DNA from: Paenibacillus piri
Lineage (GTDB): Bacteria > Bacillota > Bacilli > Paenibacillales > NBRC-103111
Length of the DNA stretch: 64,000 nt
NCBI RefSeq assembly: GCF_004354045.1
Contig: NZ_SMRT01000001.1
Coordinates: 682,001-746,000 of the forward strand
Direction: 5' to 3'
Position 1 is the first letter of the stretch. Each line of letters opens with the position of its first letter. A model generated the notes under the pieces. That model did no database searches, was not told the DNA's origin, and was given only the letters and a program-made list of their open reading frames with translations. Positions 35,114-44,370 of this stretch are shown here, in pieces. The position numbers and the translations under genes were made by a program.

Positions 35114-35710
35114 ATGAAGGACATTCAATTGCTGCACAAAGGTAAAGTTTATCATGGTCTAATCGGTTATGAAACGGATTTTATGGAGATTGAGCTATCA
35201 GCTTCGGCGCGTCCTGCCTTCGAATGCGGGGAAAAAGTGTTATGCTTTGATTTTAAAAGCCGGCAGATTGCCGTTGTTTTGCACAAGTCCCCTGCGAAAG
35301 TGATTTTGGCGCCGGTCGATTCGGAGCTGTTCCAAATAAAAGCGAGGCCTAACCTAATGACGGAAGAGCTGTTCGGCGATGAACGCGAAACGGTTCACAG
35401 CTATAAATTAAATACATTTGGAACGATCAGCGAAGATTTTAAAACAAGGGCTGTCCGGTTTTCGGATGTGAGCCGGTACGGTCTCGGTTTTGAGATCGAA
35501 GATTTTACCGTAAAATTGAACGAAATGTACGAAAGCACCATTTTTTGCGACGACGAAGCTATCCGGATGAAACTAATTGTTCGCTACGCGCATATTAAGG
35601 AAAAAACGATCCGCTACGGCTCGGAAATTCATTATATTTCGCCGGCCGATTTAACTAAATTCCGATACTATATCGTAATGCACAATTTCAAACAGCTAAT
35701 GCTCGTATAG
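35114..35710 (+). CDS. PilZ-like domain protein
   Basis: 198 residues from ATG 35114, with AGGAGGTGATG upstream. The second half resembles a PilZ c-di-GMP-binding domain (RAVRFSDVSRYGLGFEIEDF, a version of the R...DxSxxG pattern). The first half is a beta-rich segment like YcgR-N flagellar-brake proteins. The classic RxxxR first motif is not clear, so nucleotide binding is uncertain. No signal peptide. Possible link to the HD-GYP protein at 60.5 kb is by biochemistry only, not position. Confidence 0.65.
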   Translation: MKDIQLLHKGKVYHGLIGYETDFMEIELSASARPAFECGEKVLCFDFKSRQIAVVLHKSPAKVILAPVDSELFQIKARPNLMTEELFGDERETVHSYKLNTFGTISEDFKTRAVRFSDVSRYGLGFEIEDFTVKLNEMYESTIFCDDEAIRMKLIVRYAHIKEKTIRYGSEIHYISPADLTKFRYYIVMHNFKQLMLV

Positions 35711-35734
35711 GGGCGGAGAGCTCGGCTTATCCGG

Positions 35735-35762
35735 CTGCCGGAATCGTTCTGGCAGTTTTTTT
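35735..35762 (+). terminator. Terminator after the PilZ-like gene
   Basis: CTGCCGGAA / TTCTGGCAG, 9-base stem with one G-U and TCG loop, followed by seven T residues. Repeat copy 3 starts at the next base. Confidence 0.92.
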
Positions 35763-35918
35763 GTTGTTTAGGAAATTATGCGCAGCATATTTCCGTGCAT
35801 AATCGGGGGCTCCCCCAAAAGTAAGGTCAAGAGTTGCTTGCACTCTTGACGGAACCCGGCGGATACGGGTTAGCGGAATTCGCTTCAGGGCTTCACTTCA
35901 CTTTTGGGGGACTTTGTT
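35763..35918 (+). repeat. Dispersed terminator-associated repeat, copy 3
   Basis: 156 bases, six differences from copy 2. Core 35812-35910 is 99 bases with inverted ends CCCCCAAAAGT (35812-35822) and ACTTTTGGGGG (35900-35910). Same orientation as the gene and terminator before it. Confidence 0.94.
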
Positions 35919-36032
35919 GTTGTTATCGGCAAAAAAGATCGTTGATCGGCTTGTTATCCCATAGTTAAATTATATGTCAAACATAAAATATATCTATTTT
36001 ATCTATGTCGACTTCAGGCTTTATAATTACGC

Positions 36033-36196
36033 TATATAAGTTGAACCAAAGAACATTCGAGCAGGCGAGTTTTGGCTTTGAGTTTCTTCCAGCCGAAGGC
36101 CTAAAGGATCAAAGAAACTCGAAACAAGATGCCTGAAGCTGCAAGGCCATCCCTTTTGGAATGCAATGGACACGCTTTATTGGTTCAACTTGTATA
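36033..36196. mobile_element. MITE-like element with 17-base terminal inverted repeats
   Basis: 164 bases bounded by TATATAAGTTGAACCAA (36033-36049) and TTGGTTCAACTTGTATA (36180-36196), 16 of 17 positions matching. Inside, GAGTTTCTT (36080-36088) and AAGAAACTC (36112-36120) form a further inverted pair. It contains no protein-coding capacity of its own. A solo copy of the outer 14 bases occurs at 63652. No clear target duplication is seen beyond GC/GC flanks. Confidence 0.75.
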
Positions 36197-36276
36197 GCTT
36201 AGAAGCGCGATGTGAAAGAAACGGAGAGGACGGAATCATTCCGAAGAAAATACCGCAAACAGGGAGGAAGTCGGCA

Positions 36277-37434
36277 ATGAGATATTTGACGGCCGGAGAG
36301 TCGCACGGACCGCAGCTGACCGCTATAATCGAAGGGATGCCGAGCAATATCGGGCTAACGGCCGAGCATATCGACATCGAGCTGCAGCGCAGGCAAAAAG
36401 GGTACGGACGAGGCAAAAGAATGGCGATTGAAAGCGACAGCGTCCGGATTGTCGGCGGGGTGAGACATGGCATGACTACCGGTGCTCCAATTGCGCTCGT
36501 AGTGGACAATAAGGATTGGAGCCATTGGAGCGGGATCATGGGGACGGAGCCGACGGATGAGCCTGTCAAACGTGCCATTACCCGGCCAAGACCGGGGCAT
36601 GCCGATCTGAACGGGGGGCTGAAATACCGTCAGACCGATCTGCGCAATATTTTGGAGCGGTCGAGCGCCAGGGAAACGACGATCCGCGTTGCATGCGGAG
36701 CCGTGGCGAGAAGGCTGCTGCAGCTGTTCGGCATCGACATCGCCAGCCAGGTGCTGCGCATCGGCGAAATCGCGGCCGAACGTTCCGATTTGCCCGCAGC
36801 GGAGCTGCGCAAAGTAACGGAGCTGTCGCCTCTAAGGACGGCGGATGCGGACAGCGAAGCCGGGATGATGCGGCATATCGACGAAGCGAAGGCAGCAGGC
36901 GATTCGGTAGGCGGGCTGATCGAAGTGATCGCGCAGGGCGTGCCGGTCGGGTTGGGCAGCCATGTGCAGTGGGACCGCAAGTTGGACGGCAGCATCGCCC
37001 GGGCGGTCATGTCCATTCAGGCGTTCAAAGGCTGCGAGTTCGGGGTCGGCTTTGAAGCCGCAGCGCTGCGGGGCTCCATGGTCCACGACGAAATCCGGCA
37101 CGACCCGCAGCATGGCTTCACGCGGGCCAGCAACCGCGCGGGCGGCTTTGAAGGCGGAATGACGACGGGCGAGCCGATAATCGTACGCGCCGTTATGAAG
37201 CCGATTCCGACGCTGTACAAGCCGATCGGCAGTGTGGATATCGAGACGAAGCAGCCTTTCGCCGCTCAAATCGAGAGGTCCGACAGCTGCGCCGTTCCCG
37301 CTGCGGCCGTCGTGATGGAAAACGCCATTGCCTGGGAGCTCGCCTGCGCTTTTTTGGAAAAATTCGGAGGCGATTCGTACGAGGAAATAAGCCGCAATTA
37401 TTACGAATATATGCGGTATGTGCGCAGCTACTAA
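36277..37434 (+). CDS. aroC: Chorismate synthase
   Basis: 385 residues from ATG 36277 with GGGAGGA upstream. It converts 5-enolpyruvylshikimate-3-phosphate to chorismate using reduced FMN, the last step of the shikimate pathway. Family signatures: [24 protein letters not shown] at the start, [43 protein letters not shown], and [19 protein letters not shown]. Full length for the family. It stands alone here rather than beside aroB or aroH genes, with mobile-looking repeats just upstream. Confidence 0.97.
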   Translation: MRYLTAGESHGPQLTAIIEGMPSNIGLTAEHIDIELQRRQKGYGRGKRMAIESDSVRIVGGVRHGMTTGAPIALVVDNKDWSHWSGIMGTEPTDEPVKRAITRPRPGHADLNGGLKYRQTDLRNILERSSARETTIRVACGAVARRLLQLFGIDIASQVLRIGEIAAERSDLPAAELRKVTELSPLRTADADSEAGMMRHIDEAKAAGDSVGGLIEVIAQGVPVGLGSHVQWDRKLDGSIARAVMSIQAFKGCEFGVGFEAAALRGSMVHDEIRHDPQHGFTRASNRAGGFEGGMTTGEPIIVRAVMKPIPTLYKPIGSVDIETKQPFAAQIERSDSCAVPAAAVVMENAIAWELACAFLEKFGGDSYEEISRNYYEYMRYVRSY

Positions 37435-37508
37435 ACGAGGCCGCGCACATACGGACGGTTGAATGCGCCAGGCCGGCCGGTTATTGCCGGCAAAGCCAAC
37501 ATTGGATA

Positions 37509-37537
37509 TTGTCCGTTTTAATAACACGTGTTATATT
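37509..37537 (+). promoter_or_regulatory. Promoter of the LacI-type gene
   Basis: TTGTCC (37509-37514) and TATATT (37532-37537), 17-base spacer; the operator at 37521-37534 lies across the spacer and -10. Confidence 0.7.
37521..37534. promoter_or_regulatory. LacI-type operator 1 (autoregulation)
   Basis: Perfect palindrome ATAACACGTGTTAT overlapping the LacI-gene promoter. The same sequence recurs ahead of the GH38 gene at 38601-38616. The central CG step fits LacI/GalR-family operators. Confidence 0.88.
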
Positions 37538-37557
37538 AACGTTGAGGTGTTTTGATT

Positions 37558-38586
37558 ATGAGCAAAAGGGTGACCAGCTTTGACGTCGCCAAACGCGCAG
37601 GCGTATCCCGCAGCGTCGTTTCGGCCGTGCTGAACGGCACGCAGGGCATCGGCGTAAGCGAGGAGAAACGGGCCGCAGTTCTGGAAGCGATCCGCGAATT
37701 GAACTACCAGGTCGACGCGCAGGCCAGAGGCATGAAGACCGGGCGCAGCCGTTGTCTTGCCGCTTTCGGGAATGTATCCAATCCGCTGTTTTTGCAGGTG
37801 CTTGAAGGGATGCAGGAAGCTTGCGCGGACAACGGCTACCATGTGCTGCTGTACGCATCGGGCGCCGAATCCGGCACGAAAGGGCTGCTGGACTTGTACC
37901 TGCAGCGCCGCATCGACGGTATCGTCGCGCTGGACCGGCCGCTTCAAACGGACGAGCAATGGGTGGAGTCGATGAACCGGCATCAGCTGCCTTATGTCTC
38001 GGTCGAAGGCTATCCGAACCACGACGGAATCGCATCGGTGTTAATGGATTATAACGAAAGCATCCGCAGGGCGCTCGGTTTTTTACGGGAGCGGACCGGA
38101 CTCGCTCCGCATTATTTGGAAATGTACCACGAGCATATTCAGCTCGGCTGGGGAGACCGTGAGCGAAAGCAGGCGTATTCGCAATGGTGTGAGATTAACG
38201 GGCTGACGCCCCGGGTGCACGCTGCCGCGGACGGCCCCTGGGAAACGCGGTCCGGCTTTTGGCGGCAGTGGATTGAAGCGCTTGGCGGCGCGCCGGCCGC
38301 CGTATTAAGCAATTGGTCGCGCGGCGCGGTCTACGTGAGCAGAGCCGCTCAGCTGCTTGGTATGCAGGTCGGTACGGACATCCATGTGATGGCTGCCGAT
38401 AATACGGAGCGGATCAACAGCCATTTGTTTCCCGCGATTACCTCGATCGAGGTCCCGTACCGTGAAATGGGCCTTCTGGCCGCTCGGCGATTGCTGGAAT
38501 ACATCGAAGGGCAAAGAGACTACGAGGATAAGAGCACGATTTCGGTTTCCGCACAGCTGGTCGTTCGGCAGAGCGTGGGAAGCTGA
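37558..38586 (+). CDS. LacI-family transcriptional regulator of the mannosidase operon
   Basis: 342 residues from ATG 37558 (GAGGTG upstream). The N-terminal LacI helix-turn-helix and hinge are clear (TSFDVAKRAGVSRSVVSAVLNG), followed by a periplasmic-binding-protein-like sugar sensor domain. It sits between two identical palindromes, one ahead of itself and one ahead of the GH38 gene. It is therefore predicted to repress both and to be relieved by a mannoside or mannose-derived ligand. Confidence 0.94.
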   Translation: MSKRVTSFDVAKRAGVSRSVVSAVLNGTQGIGVSEEKRAAVLEAIRELNYQVDAQARGMKTGRSRCLAAFGNVSNPLFLQVLEGMQEACADNGYHVLLYASGAESGTKGLLDLYLQRRIDGIVALDRPLQTDEQWVESMNRHQLPYVSVEGYPNHDGIASVLMDYNESIRRALGFLRERTGLAPHYLEMYHEHIQLGWGDRERKQAYSQWCEINGLTPRVHAAADGPWETRSGFWRQWIEALGGAPAAVLSNWSRGAVYVSRAAQLLGMQVGTDIHVMAADNTERINSHLFPAITSIEVPYREMGLLAARRLLEYIEGQRDYEDKSTISVSAQLVVRQSVGS

Positions 38587-38600
38587 TTTTTTTCAGCGCC

Positions 38601-38616
38601 AATAACACGTGTTATT
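38601..38616. promoter_or_regulatory. LacI-type operator 2 (GH38 operon)
   Basis: Perfect 16-base palindrome AATAACACGTGTTATT, 28 bases before the GH38 start. It contains the 14-base operator 1 sequence exactly. A GCTGA/TCAGC mini-hairpin with T-run (38582-38597) precedes it. Confidence 0.88.
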
Positions 38617-38644
38617 AAAATGATGATATATAGGAGTGATGTTT

Positions 38645-41600
38645 GTGCTGTTTACATTGGAAAAATTGACCGCCCGTCTTCAAGAGCTTGATGAATACCG
38701 GTACCGGGACAACCAGCCGATCGCCCGGTTCCACAGTCTGGAGGACCCCGAAGGCGCGGTCGGATTGCGTCCGTCATTGCCGTTAAGTCAGGCCGGGGCC
38801 GCCGGGGAGATGCGGTCCGGCGAACGGTGGCAGGGCCGGGACCGTTATTTATGGCTGGCTGCGGATGTGGACATCCCCACTTCCTGGCAGAGCCGCCGCA
38901 TCGTCGGCCGTTTTAATTTCGGCAGAGGGGGCGGCGGCAACAATTCCGGCTTCGAGTCGCTGCTGTATGTGAACGGGCAGCCGTACCAAGGCGTGGATAC
39001 GAATCATCATGAGGTGTTTTTGGCCGGGGAGCTGGCAGGCTCGACGGTCAGTCTGTGCTTCCGGTTATGGTCGGGATTGGGCGGCTATCAGCCGCTAGCC
39101 GTACCGGAGCATCAAATTAACCGCGCGGAGCTGTGCTGGCTCGATGCCGATGCCGACGACCTGTACTACACCTCGCTGGCGGCGCTGCAGACCGTTCAGG
39201 CGCTGCATGAGCACGCGCCGGAGCGGCAGCTGCTGCTGGCGGCGGTGGACCGCGCTTTTTTGCGGATCGATTGGTCCGGACCGGGATCGGAGCCATTTTA
39301 CGCTTCGCTGTCGGAAGCGGCCGCCTCGCTGCGCGCGGCGATTCGGGAACTGCCCCCCAAGCAGCACGCGGTAACGGTCCGCTGCATCGGGCATACGCAT
39401 ATCGACGTGGCGTGGCTGTGGCGGCTGAAGCATACGCGGGAGAAGGCGGCGCGCTCTTTTTCCACCGTCCTGCGACTGATGGAGCTGTTCCCGGACTATA
39501 TTTTTTTGCAAACGATGCCGCAGCTGTACGAATATATCAAGACCGATTACCCGGACATTTACGCCCAAATCAAGGAGCGTGTCCGGGAAGGGCGCTGGGA
39601 AGCCGGCGGCGGCATGTGGCTGGAAGCGGACTGCAACCTGACCTCGGGCGAGTCGCTGGTGCGCCAGCTGCTCTACGGAACGCGCTTCCTGCGGGAAGAG
39701 TTCGGAGCGGACTGCACCTATTTGTGGCTGCCGGATGTGTTCGGCTACAGCTGGGCGCTGCCGCAAATTTTACGCAAATCCGGTATCGACACCTTTATGA
39801 CAACGAAGATCAGCTGGAATCAGTACAACCGGATGCCGCATGACACGTTCCGGTGGCGCGGCATCGACGGCACGGAGGTGCTGACGCATTTCATCACGAC
39901 GCCGGATAATGCCGGAGGCTGGCTGTATACATATAACGGCGAAGTGACGGCAAGCTCCGTCAACGGCATTTGGGAATCGTACCGGGACAAGCCGGCGAAC
40001 CGCGAGCTGCTGCTTGCTTATGGCTACGGCGACGGCGGAGGCGGTGTCAACCGGGAGATGCTGGAGCTGCGCCGCAGGCTGAGCGAGCTGCCGGGCGTGC
40101 CTGACGTGACGACGGGGCGCGTCGATGATTACTTCAATAAGCTGCATCGGACGATAGCCGAAACCGATGCGTACGTGCATACATGGGATGGCGAGCTGTA
40201 TCTGGAGCTGCACCGGGGCACTTATACGAGTCAGGCCTACAACAAGCGGATGAACCGGAAGCTGGAGCTGATGGCGCGGGAAACGGAATGGCTCGGCGTC
40301 ATGGCCAGCCTGCAGGCCGGCGACTGGTCGCATTACGGCCAAAGTCAGCTGGCCGAAGCCTGGAAAATCGTGCTGCGCAACCAGTTTCACGACATCATCC
40401 CCGGTTCCTCGATTCACGAGGTTTATGAAGATTCGCGCCGGGAATATGAAGAAGCGGAAGAGCTGCTGCTCGATGCGGCGAACCGGGCGGATCGAGTCTG
40501 GGCGGCCGGCGCTCCGGCTGACGGCAAGCCGGAGTTTACGGTTTGGAATAGCGCGGGCTGGGACCGCGGCGGGCTGATCAGGCTGGAGCCCGGCGCTGGC
40601 CGGACGGAACGGGGGGCGGAGAGCATGGATGCAGCCGGCCAGCCGCTGAGCGTGGCGGGGCTGGATGTCGAAGAAGCCCGGCAGAATGATGGCGCAGGCA
40701 TATCCGGCCAACATCCTAGCATGGCGGGGCCGGATGCCGAAGGAATTTGGCAGGATGAGCGGGGAGAAGAGCTGGAGGCCCAGCGCGCGGCAGATGGCGG
40801 CTGGCAGGTGCAGATGCAGGCGGTGCCGGCTATGGGCTGCCGCGTCATCCGCTTCGTTCCGAAGCCTGGGCGGCAGACGGAGACTGCACGGCATCATCCG
40901 TTCATCATGACCGGCAGCGGGCTTGAAACGCCGCATTACCGGCTGCAATGGGATCGAAACGGCCAACTGACGTCGATTTGGGATAAGACGTCGCAGCGTG
41001 AGGTATTGGCGCAGGGCTCCCTCGGCAATGCGCTGCAGGTGTTCGAGGATAAGCCGAAGAGCCGACATGAAGCATGGGACATCGATATTTATTATCAGGA
41101 AAAAATGGAGGAAATTCGCGAGCTGATTTCGGTGGAAGAAGTCGAGAACGGGCCGGTCAGGGCGGTTGTACAATTCGTCTGGAAGTATAAAGCGTCCACC
41201 ATCGTGCAGAAGCTGATCGTTTACAGCGCATCCCGCCGGATCGATTTCCATACGGTTGTGGACTGGCGCGAGCAGCGAAAGCTGCTCAAAGCATCGTTCC
41301 CGGTCGATATCCGCTCGACCGAGGCGACCTACGACATCCAATTCGGCAACGTGAAACGCCCGACGCATTGGAATACGAGCTGGGATTACGCCAGATTCGA
41401 GGTGGTGGGCCATCAATGGGCCGACCTGTCCGAACGTGGCTATGGCGTCAGCCTGCTGAACGATTGCAAATACGGTTATGACATTAAAGACAACCGGATG
41501 CGCTTAACGCTGATCAAGTCCGCGCTTGTGCCCGACCCGCAGGCGGATCAAGGGCATCATGAGTTCACATATGCGTTGCTGCCCCATAAGGGCGATTGGC

Positions 41601-41959
41601 TGGAGGGCGGCACCGTACATGAGGCGTGGGATTTAAACGCGCCGCTGCAGGTTAAAGCCGGAGCCGACGCGAACGATAAACCGAAATCCTTATTCCGGCT
41701 GTCGGCAGAGCATGTGCACATCGATGCGGTGAAAAAAGCGGAAGACAGCGGGCGGATCGTCGTCCGTTTCCATGAATATGCGGGCCAGCGCGGCCGGGTC
41801 GAGCTGACGAGCGACTATCGCATTCGCAGCTGGCAGGAATGCGATCTGATGGAGCGCCCAACCGGCGAACCGAGTCACGAACCGGTCATCCGTCTGACGG
41901 TTAAGCCTTATGAGATCGTAACGCTGCTGGTCGAAATGGCGGGGGCTGACAGCCGATGA
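38645..41959 (+). CDS. Alpha-mannosidase, glycoside hydrolase family 38
   Basis: 1104 residues from GTG 38645, 8 bases after AGGAG; the ATG at 38639 is too close to that site. It releases mannose from alpha-mannosides, with the metal-binding GHTHIDVAWLW (H250, D254), the nucleophile in LPDVFGYSW (D364) and the family block YGDGGGGVNREM. No signal peptide, so it acts in the cytoplasm on imported oligosaccharides. Around residues 665-710 a linker carries a 23-residue duplication (DNA period 69 bases, 40637-40759) not expected of the family. Followed by an APH-type kinase overlapping 4 bases; controlled by the LacI protein upstream. Confidence 0.95.
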   Translation: MLFTLEKLTARLQELDEYRYRDNQPIARFHSLEDPEGAVGLRPSLPLSQAGAAGEMRSGERWQGRDRYLWLAADVDIPTSWQSRRIVGRFNFGRGGGGNNSGFESLLYVNGQPYQGVDTNHHEVFLAGELAGSTVSLCFRLWSGLGGYQPLAVPEHQINRAELCWLDADADDLYYTSLAALQTVQALHEHAPERQLLLAAVDRAFLRIDWSGPGSEPFYASLSEAAASLRAAIRELPPKQHAVTVRCIGHTHIDVAWLWRLKHTREKAARSFSTVLRLMELFPDYIFLQTMPQLYEYIKTDYPDIYAQIKERVREGRWEAGGGMWLEADCNLTSGESLVRQLLYGTRFLREEFGADCTYLWLPDVFGYSWALPQILRKSGIDTFMTTKISWNQYNRMPHDTFRWRGIDGTEVLTHFITTPDNAGGWLYTYNGEVTASSVNGIWESYRDKPANRELLLAYGYGDGGGGVNREMLELRRRLSELPGVPDVTTGRVDDYFNKLHRTIAETDAYVHTWDGELYLELHRGTYTSQAYNKRMNRKLELMARETEWLGVMASLQAGDWSHYGQSQLAEAWKIVLRNQFHDIIPGSSIHEVYEDSRREYEEAEELLLDAANRADRVWAAGAPADGKPEFTVWNSAGWDRGGLIRLEPGAGRTERGAESMDAAGQPLSVAGLDVEEARQNDGAGISGQHPSMAGPDAEGIWQDERGEELEAQRAADGGWQVQMQAVPAMGCRVIRFVPKPGRQTETARHHPFIMTGSGLETPHYRLQWDRNGQLTSIWDKTSQREVLAQGSLGNALQVFEDKPKSRHEAWDIDIYYQEKMEEIRELISVEEVENGPVRAVVQFVWKYKASTIVQKLIVYSASRRIDFHTVVDWREQRKLLKASFPVDIRSTEATYDIQFGNVKRPTHWNTSWDYARFEVVGHQWADLSERGYGVSLLNDCKYGYDIKDNRMRLTLIKSALVPDPQADQGHHEFTYALLPHKGDWLEGGTVHEAWDLNAPLQVKAGADANDKPKSLFRLSAEHVHIDAVKKAEDSGRIVVRFHEYAGQRGRVELTSDYRIRSWQECDLMERPTGEPSHEPVIRLTVKPYEIVTLLVEMAGADSR

Positions 41960-43008
41960 AAATCCGTTACCCTGCGGAGGATGGCGAACTGCTGCAATGC
42001 CTTAATGAAGCGTATGGACTGGATGCGGTTTCGTTAGCCTTTATTCCGATCGGCGATGCCGCATATTCATACAGGATCGTCTGCCGGAGCGGCGTTCGCT
42101 ATTATTTAAAGTTATTCGACATGGACAATGACGGACAGCGGAAAAACGCGCAGGCGCTGGACCATTATTTGCCGCTCACCTGGGAATTGTATCATCAAGC
42201 AATGTTTCAACATTTGACGGTTCCGATAAAAAATAACGGGGAGTCGTTTCAAACGATTTTTCGCAACGAAGCGGCCGTGCTGGTGCTGTTTTCATTCGTC
42301 GAAGGGGAGACGCTTGCGGACGCTTACCCGCTGTCCAAGCCGGTTGTCGGCGCGATCGCGGAGACGCTTGCCGAAATTCATTGCGAGGTGACGCCCCGGC
42401 TGCGGCTGGAGAGGGTAGCGTGCAGAACCGAAACGTACGACATATCGTTCGCCGCGGAATTGACGAACAGCCTTTCCGCCCTCGAGTCCGGCAGCTTTAC
42501 GGATGTTTATTTGAAAGCATTGCGGTCGCTGCTGCTGCCGAGAATGAGCGAGATCGGTTCGATGATCGGTTTGCTGCGCGAGCTGCAGCTGTCTGCACAA
42601 GCTGTATGCCGTCAGCCTGTCTTGTGCCACGGGGATGTATGGGGCGGAAATCTGATCGTACAGGAAGGGCGGCTTATGCTTCTCGATTGGGAGAGCTGCC
42701 GGCTTGCGCCGCCGGAACGGGACGTATTCGGCTATTTGAACGACGAGTTTGACACGTTTTATCAACGGTATACCGAACGGGCCGGTACAAAGCTCCGGTT
42801 CCATACCGATCTGCTCCGGTTTTACGCTTACCGCCATCATTTGAGCAATTTGTCCAACTGGCTGCTGAATATGCTGTACCGCCATACGGCCGAGGCGCAG
42901 CGGGCCAATGATTTGGAGATGATCGACTTTCATTGCATCCGTCGCTGGAGCGGAATCGAAGCGGGAATCCGGTCGGCGGAGCGGGTGATGAGCAAAGAGC
43001 GGACATAA
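41956..43008 (+). CDS. APH-family phosphotransferase (small-molecule kinase)
   Basis: 350 residues, overlapping the GH38 gene by ATGA. The choline/aminoglycoside kinase fold is shown by the catalytic loop LCHGDVWGGNLIV and the metal-binding LLDWESCRLAPPERDVFGY. Given strict coupling to a mannosidase, a sugar is a plausible substrate, which is inference; antibiotic resistance is less likely from context. A strong terminator follows. Confidence 0.87.
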   Translation: MKIRYPAEDGELLQCLNEAYGLDAVSLAFIPIGDAAYSYRIVCRSGVRYYLKLFDMDNDGQRKNAQALDHYLPLTWELYHQAMFQHLTVPIKNNGESFQTIFRNEAAVLVLFSFVEGETLADAYPLSKPVVGAIAETLAEIHCEVTPRLRLERVACRTETYDISFAAELTNSLSALESGSFTDVYLKALRSLLLPRMSEIGSMIGLLRELQLSAQAVCRQPVLCHGDVWGGNLIVQEGRLMLLDWESCRLAPPERDVFGYLNDEFDTFYQRYTERAGTKLRFHTDLLRFYAYRHHLSNLSNWLLNMLYRHTAEAQRANDLEMIDFHCIRRWSGIEAGIRSAERVMSKERT

Positions 43009-43056
43009 GCTTTTTTCAATTATAAAGAAAGAGTATAAGCGAAGTTGTAAGGTGAA

Positions 43057-43101
43057 ACAAGAAACGGCCGGTCTCGCGGGAACGAGACGGCCGTTTCTTG
43101 T
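43057..43101. terminator. Terminator after the mannosidase operon
   Basis: Very long stem: ACAAGAAACGGCC (43057 onward) pairs with GGCCGTTTCTTGT (to 43101), and GTCTCG / CGAGAC continue inside with one extra G. It may stop transcription from both sides, since mtnA converges on it. Confidence 0.88.
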
Positions 43102-43232
43102 TGCGGTTCGCCGTTGCCGGTCGTCCGGCCCGGCTGCCGCGACCAAGCGGGCGCGCCCGCTAAGCTTGATTGCAGATACAACCTTGACAAAGACGCCCGG
43201 TCTACTAAGGATGACGAAGACGATTTTCCTTG

Positions 43233-44321
43233 TTATCCTTGTTCAAAAAGCTTTTTTAACTGCTCGCCGTACGGAGCGCGGATGACGCCTTTCTCGGTAA
43301 TGACGGCGGTCACATATTCGTTAGGCGTCACATCGAAGGCCGGATTGTAAACCTTGATGCCTTGAGGCGCCGTCCGTTTGCCGAAGCCCTGCGTAATTTC
43401 GTCCTCATGGCGCTCCTCGATCGGAATATCGGCGCCGGTCGGCGTATTCAGATCGATCGTCGACATCGGGCAGGCGACATAGAACGGAATGCCATGCGCC
43501 TTGGCCAGCACCGCGACGCTGTACGTGCCGATCTTGTTGGCGACGTCGCCGTTGGCCGCAACCCGGTCCGTACCGACGATGACCGCCTGCACCCAGCCCT
43601 TCTGCATGACGGCGCCGGCCATATTGTCGCAGATCAGCGTCACGTCGACGCCGGCCTGCTGCAGCTCGAACGCCGTCAGCCGCGCGCCCTGCAGCACCGG
43701 GCGCGTCTCGTCGGCATACACCTTCAGGTGTATGCCGCGCTCCTGCGCCAGGTACATCGGCGCAAGCGCCGTGCCGTAGCGGGCGGTGGCGAGGCCGCCC
43801 GCGTTGCAGTGCGTGAGGACGCCCATGCCGTCCTCGAACAGCGCGAGCGCGTGCTCGCCGATGAGGCGGCACGTCGCCTCATCCTCGCTCTGGATGAGCT
43901 TCGCTTCATCCAGCAGCGCCCGCTTCATCGCTTCCGGCTCGCCGCCGGCGGAAGCGAGCGCCTCCGCGCGCTGTTTCATCCGATCCAGCGCCCAGAACAA
44001 ATTGACCGCCGTAGGACGCGACGTCGCCAAATAATCGCACTGCTTGATCGCGGCGTCAAGCAGCTGTTCCCGGCTGCCGCTTGCGCCGTGCACGCCGAGG
44101 TACACCCCGAACGCCGCCGCGATGCCGATCGCCGGCGCGCCGCGGACCGCGAGCTGCTTGATGGCGTCCCATACCTGCTCGGACGTGGTCAGCTCGAGGT
44201 AGACGATTTCGTCCGGCAGCCGCCGCTGATCGAGCAGATCAAGCCGGTTTTCGGCCGAATTCCAGCGTACGGACTGCAGCCAGTCCGCCGCCGCTTGCGT
44301 TTGCTGATGATTGGATTCCAT
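43233..44321 (-). CDS. mtnA: S-methyl-5-thioribose-1-phosphate isomerase
   Basis: 362 residues. It converts methylthioribose-1-phosphate to methylthioribulose-1-phosphate in the methionine salvage pathway. Family signatures: [25 protein letters not shown] (catalytic Cys), [29 protein letters not shown], and [18 protein letters not shown] (catalytic Asp). Second gene of an mtnKA operon, 49 bases behind mtnK, with AGGAG upstream. Confidence 0.97.
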   Translation of the reverse strand: MESNHQQTQAAADWLQSVRWNSAENRLDLLDQRRLPDEIVYLELTTSEQVWDAIKQLAVRGAPAIGIAAAFGVYLGVHGASGSREQLLDAAIKQCDYLATSRPTAVNLFWALDRMKQRAEALASAGGEPEAMKRALLDEAKLIQSEDEATCRLIGEHALALFEDGMGVLTHCNAGGLATARYGTALAPMYLAQERGIHLKVYADETRPVLQGARLTAFELQQAGVDVTLICDNMAGAVMQKGWVQAVIVGTDRVAANGDVANKIGTYSVAVLAKAHGIPFYVACPMSTIDLNTPTGADIPIEERHEDEITQGFGKRTAPQGIKVYNPAFDVTPNEYVTAVITEKGVIRAPYGEQLKKLFEQG

Positions 44322-44370
44322 AATCGATGATAGCTCCTTTTAATTTGGCTTGCCGTGAAGCACATATTTA

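Larger units (their letters stand above)
35711..36276. other. Repeat-rich intergenic region before aroC
   Basis: 566 bases without a gene: terminator 35735-35762, repeat copy 3 (35763-35918), about 110 bases of AT-rich unique sequence, and a MITE-like element (36033-36196). The aroC frame is open from 36166, inside the element, but its real start is 36277. Confidence 0.8.

Noticed and set aside
36166..36276. N-terminal extension of aroC into the MITE-like element
   Set aside because: The extra 37 residues are not chorismate synthase sequence, and a strong ribosome site marks ATG 36277 as the start.
39770..41416. 548-codon open frame antisense to the mannosidase
   Set aside because: The sense frame has all GH38 motifs; the antisense frame shows no domain and arises from codon bias.
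41956..43008. Aminoglycoside resistance gene
   Set aside because: The APH fold alone does not indicate antibiotic resistance; tight coupling to a GH38 gene and LacI control points to carbohydrate metabolism.
43157..43172. Perfect 16-base palindrome AGCGGGCGCGCCCGCT between two convergent operons
   Set aside because: It is GC-rich with no T-run or gene start nearby and lies next to a better terminator, so no function can be supported.
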